Source: VXNE01 sp965248075 (GTDB lineage Bacteria; Pseudomonadota; Gammaproteobacteria; Pseudomonadales; Azotimanducaceae). From it: a stretch of DNA of 64,000 nt. Each line of letters starts with the position of its first letter. Position 1 is the stretch's first letter. The notes under the pieces were generated by a model. That model made no database searches and was not told the DNA's origin. It worked only from the letters and a program-made list of their open reading frames with translations. Positions 50,195-57,279 of the stretch are shown in pieces. The position numbers were made by a program, and so were the translations under genes. Location: NCBI GenBank assembly GCA_965248075.1, contig CBDFIL010000003.1, forward strand, positions 2,770,391 to 2,834,390. Reading direction: 5' to 3'.

Positions 50195-52251
50195 GTGCGC
50201 CGGGCCAGTGATGGCCGGAAGCTTGCTTACGGCCATCACCAACCGCTGCGCCATGGCTGCTGTCGGGTCACCCGCAGGGCCGTAGCGCAGCGGAGGAGCG
50301 TGCGCCAGGCATGGTCGCAAGTCTGGGGGTGCAAGTCCCCCTCGAACCCGTACTGGAGGGAATCGATCGTGAACAGCAACTGCGGGACCGCGAGGTTTCG
50401 TGGGATGGAAGCTGCTAGCGAACTGCAGCACCGAACGCAAGTGAACGTCGGAAGAGGCCGGCCTGTCTGGGTGAGCGTGCGCTCCAACGCGACGCCCGAT
50501 ATCCAGTCGAGGCAGGACGGTAGACGACGCGGCGGCGGCAGGAAGACATGCGACCTTACCCTGGGAGATCTCCACGGGTCCGGCGACGCCGGTAGGACCG
50601 TCGATGACGACGGACCGACGCCCGAGGAGAAGTCGGATCGCCTCATAGTAGCGACGAAGCCGGGTAATGCCGGTGGAGTGAAGGGGGCGACAGGCTGAGA
50701 AGCGTGGTTTCGCGACAACTGCAACTCGTGTTCGCCGACAGCCCGACAGGGGGCGGAGACGCGGTCGCTTCCGGCGTACCGGAAGGGAAGGCGTACCTGC
50801 TGCACACAGCGGGGGCAAGTGGTCGCGCCAGAACCACCACCGGAACGACGACCGCGTCGCGGTTGTTGGAGGAAGCGATGCAGCCGTCAAACCTGGCGGC
50901 GGCGTTGCGGCATGTCGCCCGCAACCGCGGTGCGGCAGGCGTGGATGGAAGGAGCGTGGACGAAGTGGTGGCCGAGTCGCATCGGCTGTTACCGAGGCTG
51001 CGCGCGGAAGTGCTGTCGGAACGTTACCGACCTGGCGATGTACGGCGCGTATGGATACCCAAGCCCGGCGGCGGTCAACGCGGCCTCGGCATACCGAACG
51101 TCGTCGACCGATGGGTCCAGCAGGCGGTTCACCAAGTGCTGGAGCCGGTGTTCGAAGCGGTGTTCCACGACAGCAGCCATGGATTCCGACCACGTAGAGG
51201 AGCGCAGACGGCGCTGGCGGAAGCCACCTCGTATCTGCGGGAAGGACGGCATTGGGTAGTCGGCGTGGACCTGTCGAAGTTCTTCGACCGGGTCAACCAC
51301 CAAAGGCTGCTGGCCCGCTTGGGTCGGTGGGTGGAAGACGGACGCTTGCTGCGTCTGATACACCGGATGCTCCAGGCCAAGGTAGTCCTTCCGGACGGTA
51401 CACGGGTGGCGACGGAGGAGGGCACGCCGCAAGGCGGGCCGCTCTCGCCACTGCTGTCGAACGTGGTATTGGACGAGCTGGACCAGGAGATGGATCGTCG
51501 CGGTCTGAGGTTCGTGCGCTACGCCGACGATTTCAACGTCTATGTGCGTAGCGAGCGGGCTGGCCAGCGCGTGGGGCAGGCGCTGACGCGCTTCATCGAA
51601 GGGCGGTTGCGCCTGAAGGTGAACGCGGACAAGAGCGTCATCGCGCCCACGGACAAGGTTCACTTCCTGGGTTTCGTCCTGTCGTCACCACGGGACGGGA
51701 AGGTGGAGATTCACCTCTCCGCGCGCAGTCGAGAACGACTGGCACAGCGTATCGTGTCGCTGACGCCCCGCAATTGGGGACGATCGCTCGATGACTGCAT
51801 GGCCGAAGCGAACAGCTACCTGAACGGCTGGCTGGGCTACTTCCGGCTCTGCACCGCCGAAGGCGCCGAGGGTTTCCACCGTTACGACGCGCACCTGCGT
51901 AGGCGGCTGCGCGCGATCGCGGTCCGACACCAGAAGCGCGGGTGGTACCTGTACCGTCATCTGGTCTCGCGCGGCGCCCCGAACCGGGCCGCCATGCGAG
52001 CCGCCATGCGCCGCTGCGGCACCTGGAAACGGAGCAACCTTCCGGGTGTCACGATGGCCTACCGGACCGCCTGGTTCTCCACGCGACTGGTATGCCTGAC
52101 CTTGCAGTGGCGCGCACGCGCTCCCTCCTCGCCGGTCTCTTGTCAGACCTCGATGCTCTGACGCGGAGATAGCGACCTGAAGAGCCGGATGTGCGGTCCA
52201 CAAGTCCGGTTCTGTGAGAGGGGCTCGGAGCGATCCGAGTCCCTACTCGAC
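50195..52251 (+). mobile_element. Group II intron, apparently full length
   Basis: The 5' end GTGCGCC at 50195 is the standard intron start. Domain I shows GGGGGTGCAAGTCCCCCTC, and AAGTCGGATCGCCTCATAGT followed by AGCGACGAAGCCGGG precedes the protein, matching the remnant at 28.9 kb. After the reverse transcriptase comes a domain V-like hairpin (AGAGCCGGATGTGCGG, AAGTCCGGTTCTG) and a domain VI-like stem ending CCCTACTCGAC near 52251. Both ends are judged by eye and may be off by a few bases. It lies directly beside an IS1111-type element. Confidence 0.8.
50704..52161 (+). CDS. ltrA: Group II intron reverse transcriptase/maturase
   Basis: Intron-encoded protein of 485 residues that helps splicing and copies the intron into DNA targets. 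Reverse transcriptase motifs are present: YRPGDVRRVWIPKPGGGQRG, FHDSSHGFRPRRGAQTAL, VVGVDLSKFFDRVNH, EGTPQGGPLSPLLSNVVLDE and the catalytic RYADDFNVYV. Thumb and maturase (GIIM) features follow (VHFLGFVLSS, LNGWLGYFRLC). There is no C-terminal HNH endonuclease, as in group IIC and some other classes. GTG at 50704 is the likely start. The frame is intact, so the intron may be active. Confidence 0.93.
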   Translation: MVSRQLQLVFADSPTGGGDAVASGVPEGKAYLLHTAGASGRARTTTGTTTASRLLEEAMQPSNLAAALRHVARNRGAAGVDGRSVDEVVAESHRLLPRLRAEVLSERYRPGDVRRVWIPKPGGGQRGLGIPNVVDRWVQQAVHQVLEPVFEAVFHDSSHGFRPRRGAQTALAEATSYLREGRHWVVGVDLSKFFDRVNHQRLLARLGRWVEDGRLLRLIHRMLQAKVVLPDGTRVATEEGTPQGGPLSPLLSNVVLDELDQEMDRRGLRFVRYADDFNVYVRSERAGQRVGQALTRFIEGRLRLKVNADKSVIAPTDKVHFLGFVLSSPRDGKVEIHLSARSRERLAQRIVSLTPRNWGRSLDDCMAEANSYLNGWLGYFRLCTAEGAEGFHRYDAHLRRRLRAIAVRHQKRGWYLYRHLVSRGAPNRAAMRAAMRRCGTWKRSNLPGVTMAYRTAWFSTRLVCLTLQWRARAPSSPVSCQTSML

Positions 52252-52313
52252 CGCACCGCGGCTTGACGCGACAGCAGCCATGGCGTTCCCGGCACCGTGT
52301 CCCGTGGTCTGGT

Positions 52314-53372
52314 TCATGCCGCCTTGCCGGTGTCCGCGTCGGGCGCCAGCAGGTGTTCGGCATCGTAGTCCTGCGCGCTGCGCAGCACCGCCCATGCCGT
52401 GCGCGCGTTCTTGTTCGCCAACGCCACCGCCGCCACGTTGCGACCGCGGCGTTGCCCCACACCAACCGCCCACCGACTGCGACGGTCCTCGTACCGCCCC
52501 GCCCGCTGCAGCGCCGACCGCGCGCCGTGGATCAGCAGCGTGCGCAGATAGCGGTCGCCGCGCTTGCTGATGCCGAGCAGCTTCGGTCGACCACCCGTCG
52601 TGTGCTGCCGCGGCACCAGACCGAGCCAGGCGGCCATCTCGCGACCGTTGCGGAACTGCGTCGCGTCGCCGACCGCCGCCACCAGCGCTGTCGCCGTCTT
52701 CTCTCCCACCCCCGGGATCGTCATCAGGCGTTGGCACGCCTTCAGCCGTCGCGCCGTCGCCTCCAGCTGCCGGTCAAACATCTGCACCCGCGCGTGCAGG
52801 TGCCGCAGCTCGTCGCCCAGCTCGCGCAGTAGCGTGCGACCCTCGACCGACAACTCGTTGTCCCCGTCCTCCAGTACCTCCGGCAAGAGCCGCAGCAGCG
52901 CGCCAGTCCCCTTCGACGACGCAATGCCGTACTCCAGCAGAAAGCCATGCAACTGGTTGCGCTGCGCGGTGAGATGCTTCAGCGCCATCTGCCGCGCCCG
53001 GTGCACCTGCTGGATGCACTCCTGTTCCACCGACTTCACCCCCACGAAGCGCATCGACGGCCGCGTCGACGCCTCCGCAATCGCGTCCGCATCCGCCACG
53101 TCGTTCTTGTTCGACTTCACGTACGGCTTGACGAACTGCGGGCTCATCAGCAGCGCCTCATGCCCGTGCCACAGCGCCTGCCGCGCCCAGTGGTGCGCGC
53201 CGCCGCAACTCTCCATCGCCACCACGCAGCCGCGCGGTAGCCGCCTCAGATACGACTGCAGCCCAGCACGCCGCAGCCGCTTGCGTTCCACCACCGCCCC
53301 GGCGGCATCCACCGCCGTCACGTGAAACACCTGCTTCCCCAAATCGATCCCGACTCGTGTTACGTTTTCCAT
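52314..53372 (-). CDS. IS1111-type (IS110 family) DEDD recombinase/transposase
   Basis: A 352-residue recombinase of the IS1111 group. The DEDD domain starts VTRVGIDLGKQVFHVTAVD with Asp, has Glu in GCVVAMESCGGAHHWARQA and YVKSNKNDVADADAIAEA with the later Asp pair. The transposase_20 part has RLMTIPGVGEKTATALVAAV and REMAAWLGLVPRQHTTGGRP with the Ser-region replaced by the TTGG form common in IS1111. It appears intact. In this group the guide RNA lies downstream of the gene, here below 52314, next to the group II intron end. ATG at 53370-53372. Confidence 0.93.
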   Translation of the reverse strand: MENVTRVGIDLGKQVFHVTAVDAAGAVVERKRLRRAGLQSYLRRLPRGCVVAMESCGGAHHWARQALWHGHEALLMSPQFVKPYVKSNKNDVADADAIAEASTRPSMRFVGVKSVEQECIQQVHRARQMALKHLTAQRNQLHGFLLEYGIASSKGTGALLRLLPEVLEDGDNELSVEGRTLLRELGDELRHLHARVQMFDRQLEATARRLKACQRLMTIPGVGEKTATALVAAVGDATQFRNGREMAAWLGLVPRQHTTGGRPKLLGISKRGDRYLRTLLIHGARSALQRAGRYEDRRSRWAVGVGQRRGRNVAAVALANKNARTAWAVLRSAQDYDAEHLLAPDADTGKAA

Positions 53373-53475
53373 TGGTCCGCTCCGTTGTCAGTTGAAGACC
53401 CCGTCATTCTGGCCTTCGAGGCCTGCCGAATGAAGCGGGGCGGACCATTCCATTAAGGGTCGCCCCTACGATCGG
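53372..53475. repeat. Inverted repeat and half-palindrome beside the IS1111 element
   Basis: TTGGTCCGCTCC (53374-53385) faces GGGGCGGACCATT (53439-53451) as an inverted pair, followed by AAGGGTCGCCCCTACGA, the right half of the palindrome seen at 49.6-49.9 kb. The element may have inserted into a copy of that palindrome. Confidence 0.5.
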
Positions 53476-53541
53476 CACACCAGGTGAAAAACCCGGCTGA
53501 ATAGTCTATAAAGATTGGAGGGGGGAATCCGAGGGGTGTCC

Positions 53542-54081
53542 GTGGGCGAAATTCGCGACGTCTATCTATCGATGCGGCTGCAGATCGCTCGTGTCGTATC
53601 AAGGATCGTCCCCCCGCACGAGGTCGAAGACATCGTGCAGGAAACCTATGTGCGGCTGTGCCAGGTTGCCAAACCTGAGCACATCCAGCATCCGAAATCC
53701 TATTTGTTCAGAACGGCGCGTAACCTTGCGCTCGACAGCGTCAAGCGCGCGGAAAATCGCCTGAGTGAACCGTGGGATGAACGTTCAGAGGAGGGTTTTG
53801 GCAATGCCAGCGCCGAGGTCGATGAGGTACTCGAGCAGGCGGCATCCAGCGAGGAGTTCGGTCGCTTTTGTGAAGCCGTGCAACGGCTGCCGGCGCAAGC
53901 CCGTCGCGTGTTTGTATTGAAGAAAGTGTATGGCTATTCGCAGCAGGAAATCGCCGATGACCTAGGGCTTGCACAGAGTACCGTGGAAAAACATGTCGCT
54001 CTGGCGGTCAGACGGTGCGCGGAGTATATGAGCGCACATGGCATCGGCAGCAAAAGGCGTCTGAGAACGACCGTTCTCTAG
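53542..54081 (+). CDS. ECF-type RNA polymerase sigma factor
   Basis: About 179 residues with sigma-70 region 2 (EIRDVYLSMRLQIARVV, HEVEDIVQETYVRLCQVA, PKSYLFRTARNLALDSVKR) and region 4 (VQRLPAQARRVFVLKKVYGY, SQQEIADDLGLAQSTVEKHV). The form with KSYLFRTARNLALD resembles FecI-like sigma factors. No fecR-type anti-sigma or TonB receptor gene follows; the next gene encodes a short-chain dehydrogenase. The GTG at 53542 is chosen because GAGGGG ends 5 bases upstream; GTG at 53536 is possible. The stop codon is followed at once by a decamer repeat. Confidence 0.88.
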   Translation: MGEIRDVYLSMRLQIARVVSRIVPPHEVEDIVQETYVRLCQVAKPEHIQHPKSYLFRTARNLALDSVKRAENRLSEPWDERSEEGFGNASAEVDEVLEQAASSEEFGRFCEAVQRLPAQARRVFVLKKVYGYSQQEIADDLGLAQSTVEKHVALAVRRCAEYMSAHGIGSKRRLRTTVL

Positions 54082-54123
54082 AAGCGAACAGAAGCGAATA
54101 AAAGCGAACAGAAGCGAACAGTA
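54080..54123. repeat. Tandem decamer repeat after the sigma factor gene
   Basis: AGAAGCGAAC repeats four times with a 10-bp period (second unit ends T, third begins AA), directly after the sigma factor stop. Just before it GAGAAC and GTTCTC form a 6-bp inverted repeat at 54063-54078. About one helical turn per unit could suit repeated protein contacts, but this is untested. Confidence 0.75.
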
Positions 54124-54169
54124 ACCCGAGCTGGCCGATTCGAAACCTGCAAGCCGGAGAAACGTCCCC

Positions 54170-54985
54170 ATGGATATCCAGAGCCTCTTCAGCGTCGAGG
54201 GCAAGGTCGTATGCGTCACCGGCGGCGGCCGTGGCATCGGCAAGACGATCGCGGACGGCTTCGTGTCCGGCGGAGCCCGCGTCTATATCGCCTCCCGGCG
54301 GGACCTCACTGGGGTGGCGAAGGAGCTCTCGGAGCAGGGACCCGGCGAGTGCATCGGCCTGCATGCCGATCTGTCTCGCGAAGAGGACATCGTCGGCCTG
54401 GCCCAGACCCTCAAGGAGCGAGAGGGCAAGCTCGACGTCCTGGTGAACAACTCCGGTACCGGCGTGGTCAGCCACCGCTTCGACGAGTTTCCCCTGGACG
54501 ACTTCGACGGGATCCAGGCGGTGAACGTGCGCGGGATCTTCGCCCTGACGAAGGAGTGCCTGCCGTTGCTCACGGAGGCCGGCAGCTCCGGCGACCACGC
54601 TTCGGTCATCAACATCGGCTCCATCGACGCCCTGCGCATCCCGGCGGACAACCTCTGGGCCTACGGCCTCGGAAAGGCTGCGGTGCACCACCTGACGCGG
54701 CAGTTGGCGGGCCGGATGGGCAACCGGGGCGGTCGCCGGGGCGGCCGCAACATCACGTTCAACGCAGTGGCGCCGGGGCCGTTCCCGGGGATGCTCGACA
54801 AGGCGCTCAAGGACCCGGAGACCCGCGCCGTCATCGCCGGCGTCACCAGCGTGGGCCGCATCGGCGAGCCCGAGGACATGGCCGGGGTGTGTATCTACCT
54901 GGCGAGCCGCGCCGGCGGGTACGTGACCGGCGTCGTACTACCCGTGGATGGCGGGGTGCTGGTGGGCCGCGCCGCGAACTCCTGA
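54170..54985 (+). CDS. Short-chain dehydrogenase/reductase
   Basis: A 271-residue NAD(P)-dependent oxidoreductase of the SDR family. It has the cofactor loop VVCVTGGGRGIGKTIADGF near residues 14-32, NNSGTGVV, Ser in INIGSIDALRIP, catalytic YGLGK in NLWAYGLGKAAVHHL and a C-terminal GGYVTGVVLPVDGG. An insertion GNRGGRRGGRN at about 185 is unusual. The ATG at 54170 lies after GGAGAAACGTCCCC. It is alone between the sigma factor and a convergent thioesterase; substrate unknown. Confidence 0.9.
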   Translation: MDIQSLFSVEGKVVCVTGGGRGIGKTIADGFVSGGARVYIASRRDLTGVAKELSEQGPGECIGLHADLSREEDIVGLAQTLKEREGKLDVLVNNSGTGVVSHRFDEFPLDDFDGIQAVNVRGIFALTKECLPLLTEAGSSGDHASVINIGSIDALRIPADNLWAYGLGKAAVHHLTRQLAGRMGNRGGRRGGRNITFNAVAPGPFPGMLDKALKDPETRAVIAGVTSVGRIGEPEDMAGVCIYLASRAGGYVTGVVLPVDGGVLVGRAANS

Positions 54986-55038
54986 TCCGCCGGGCGCAGC
55001 CCGCGCCTGCCTGACGAGCGCGGTTCCCGGCTCGTCGC

Positions 55039-55440
55039 TCAGCCGCGCACCGGCAGGTAGCGTGCCAGGCACTCCGGGACCGCGACCGCCTCGCGCAGCC
55101 GCATGTTGAAGATGACGCTGGTCGCGGCTGCGTCGATGGCGACGCTGTCGTCCGGCTTGAGGATCTCGTGGCCAATCACGAAGCTTTTGCTACGCATCGA
55201 GACGGGCCGGGTGACGACCCGCAGCCGCTCACCGAGGAAGCACTCCAGCTTGTAGTTGATGTTGATGTTCACCACCACCGGCGCGAGGGTCCCGTCCTTG
55301 CGGCTCTCGCGGTAGAGCCCGGCGTCCACGTACCATGCCTCGCGCACGGTTTCCAGATAGCGTACGGCCTCCACGTGACTGAGGTGCCCGAGCTCGTCGC
55401 AGTGCTCGGCGGTGACCTCGATGATGTTCTCGGTGTCCAT
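55039..55440 (-). CDS. Hotdog-fold acyl-CoA thioesterase (4HBT/YbgC-like)
   Basis: A 133-residue thioesterase. IIEVTAEHCDELGHLSHVEA and VRYLETVREAWYVDAGLYR form the catalytic helix region with Asp/His as in YbgC-like enzymes, and VVVNININYKLECFLGERLR with RVVTRPVSMRSKSFVIGHEI form the sheet. It probably cleaves acyl-CoA thioesters in the cytoplasm. Start ATG at 55438-55440. A 38-bp piece of this gene recurs at 62598-62635, inside another intergenic region. It is divergent from the next hydrolase gene across about 100 bp. Confidence 0.85.
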   Translation of the reverse strand: MDTENIIEVTAEHCDELGHLSHVEAVRYLETVREAWYVDAGLYRESRKDGTLAPVVVNININYKLECFLGERLRVVTRPVSMRSKSFVIGHEILKPDDSVAIDAAATSVIFNMRLREAVAVPECLARYLPVRG

Positions 55441-55539
55441 GGGCCTCTCGGTTCCGCGGCGGGAGAACGGACAAGTCTCGGGCAGGAGACGGACGGAGGC
55501 AACCCGAGGGAAGATTCGAGGAAAGAGGAGCTTGAGGAC

Positions 55540-56475
55540 ATGACAGACTGTATCAGCAACGAACACCACGGACTTCTGCCGATGCTCGCGGCCGCCGTTC
55601 TCCTGGGCGCGGTCTCGGCGACGGCTGCTACACCGGACCTGGCGGCCGTCGAGATCGAGACCACCCCGCTCAGCGAGCGAATCTACCTGCTCGTCTCCGA
55701 GCCGCCGGAGGCCGGTAATCTTGCGGTCTCGGCCGGCGAAGACGGCATCATGCTCGTCGATGACACGATGATGCCCATTACACCCAGGCTCAAAGCGGCG
55801 ATAGCCAAGATCCAGCAAGGCGAGATTGCTTTCGTGATCAACACCCACTATCACTTCGATCACGCCGGTGGCAACGCGGCTTTTGGCGAGGAGGCGACGA
55901 TCGTTGCGCACAGCAACGTGCGCAAGCGCCTCAAAGAAGGCCGCGAGTGGGGCTCCGAGTTCATCGAGGGCGCGAGACCTGCTGCGGCGCTGCCCGTTAT
56001 CACGTTCGATGAGAGCCTCACCTTTCACTGGAACAACGAGACGGTCGACGTCATCCACTTCCCAAACCCCTCGCACACCGATGGTGACTCGGTCATCTTC
56101 TTTCGCGATTCCAACGTCATGCACACCGGCGACCAGTACATCAAACTCAGCGGTTTCCCTTACATCGACCAGGACGTGGGCGGCAGCCCCACGGGCTTGC
56201 GCGACAACCTCGCAAAGATGCTGGAGCTCGTTGACGACGAAACGACGATCATCCCCGGGCACGGGCCGCTCGCGCGCAAAGCGGAGATGCAGTCGTTTCA
56301 CGACGTCGTGGCGGAGACGATCGCGTACATCGAAGGCGAGAAGCACGCCGGGAAGACGGTCGAGCAGATTCAGAGCGCCGGCCTGCCGGGAAAGTCCGAG
56401 GAAGTGGTGGGCAAAGGCGGATTCATTCCGGAAGCGGCGTGGATTCAGACCGTCTATACAAGCCTCGACCCGTAG
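55540..56475 (+). CDS. Secreted metallo-beta-lactamase-fold hydrolase
   Basis: A 311-residue MBL-fold protein with a signal peptide (LLPMLAAAVLLGAVSATAAT), so periplasmic or exported. Metal motifs are intact: FVINTHYHFDHAGGNAAF (HxHxDH), IHFPNPSHTDGDSVIFF, SNVMHTGDQYIK and TTIIPGHGPLARKAEM. It is similar to secreted cyclase/quinoprotein-relay-like MBL proteins, but sequence alone does not indicate beta-lactam hydrolysis. ATG at 55540 follows GAGGAGCTTGAGG. A 226-base gap without a gene follows. Confidence 0.88.
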   Translation: MTDCISNEHHGLLPMLAAAVLLGAVSATAATPDLAAVEIETTPLSERIYLLVSEPPEAGNLAVSAGEDGIMLVDDTMMPITPRLKAAIAKIQQGEIAFVINTHYHFDHAGGNAAFGEEATIVAHSNVRKRLKEGREWGSEFIEGARPAAALPVITFDESLTFHWNNETVDVIHFPNPSHTDGDSVIFFRDSNVMHTGDQYIKLSGFPYIDQDVGGSPTGLRDNLAKMLELVDDETTIIPGHGPLARKAEMQSFHDVVAETIAYIEGEKHAGKTVEQIQSAGLPGKSEEVVGKGGFIPEAAWIQTVYTSLDP

Positions 56476-56701
56476 GAAACGGAGCGCTTCGCCCTCGGCG
56501 TTCTATGCCACCAAGCGTTTCGGTGGCGTGAAAGCCTCTCCTGTTCCCAACTGGCGGAAAGATCGCCGCCACTCGTCTGATCCCCCGGCAAGCAGTTCTC
56601 TTGCGGGGGAGACGTCCTGCTTGGCTCTGCCGCAGCGACCTGTTTGACCGGCATCCATTTTCGGTGGCTTACCAGCCGCCCGTCCAAAAGGGGGAACTAC
56701 G

Positions 56702-57100
56702 ATGTCGATAACGGACGATCAGGCGCAGAGAGTGATCGATGCAGCGATCGCGAAGAGCGAGGAACTCGGGTATGCGATTACCGTCGCCGTGGTGGACAGC
56801 GCCGGGGAAGTCACGGCGGTCAGGCGCATGGACGGAGTCGGTCCGATCAACTTCGATTTTGCGTACAGTTGCGCCTATACGTCGGCGACCACCTCCCGGA
56901 GCGGCGTGGAGCTCGACTGGGTCAAGGACACGAACTGGTGGCGCGCGGCGAGCGTCATGCGGGGTGGCCGGCTCATGGTGGCCAGGGGCGCGCTGCCGCT
57001 GCGCGACAGAGACAAGGTGATCGGCGGGATCGGGGTGAGCGGGGCTCCCGGGGAAATCGACCTGGCGGTCGCAGAGGCCGGCGCAGCAGCACTCCAGTAG
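56702..57100 (+). CDS. GlcG/HbpS family heme-binding-type protein
   Basis: A 132-residue GlcG/HbpS (DUF336) protein: ITDDQAQRVIDAAIAKSEEL, GYAITVAVVDSAGEVTAVRR, RMDGVGPINF, VMRGGRLMVARGALPLRDRD and KVIGGIGVSGAPGEIDLAVA. The family includes heme-degrading sensors and proteins linked to PQQ- or glycolate-oxidising operons; the exact role is unclear. No signal peptide. ATG at 56702 follows AAAAGGGGGAACTACG, a good ribosome site. Confidence 0.88.
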   Translation: MSITDDQAQRVIDAAIAKSEELGYAITVAVVDSAGEVTAVRRMDGVGPINFDFAYSCAYTSATTSRSGVELDWVKDTNWWRAASVMRGGRLMVARGALPLRDRDKVIGGIGVSGAPGEIDLAVAEAGAAALQ

Positions 57101-57147
57101 GGGCCTGCGCCGCAGGACGGCGCAGGCTCGTAGGTTGGTGGGGGGCC

Positions 57148-57245
57148 TTGGGGCGCTAGCGCGACCTTACGGTCGCGGCCCATCCTGACGGATGGGTGGG
57201 AGTTTCGCTGGCGCGAAACTCCTACGGCGCAAGCTCCTAGCGGGA
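57148..57245. repeat. Double-hairpin REP-like element, inverted copy with an extra hairpin
   Basis: On the minus strand this reads GAGCTTGCGCCGTAGGAG, then GTTTCGC-GCCA-GCGAAAC, an extra CCCATCC-GTCA-GGATGGG hairpin, and GCGACC-GTAA-GGTCGC. It matches the 63-bp unit at 46128-46316 in both sequence and hairpin order. It lies between the GlcG-like gene and the PQQ dehydrogenase 3' end. Confidence 0.75.
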
Positions 57246-57279
57246 GCCTGCGTTCCGGGTGTTCATGGTCGGCATGCTG

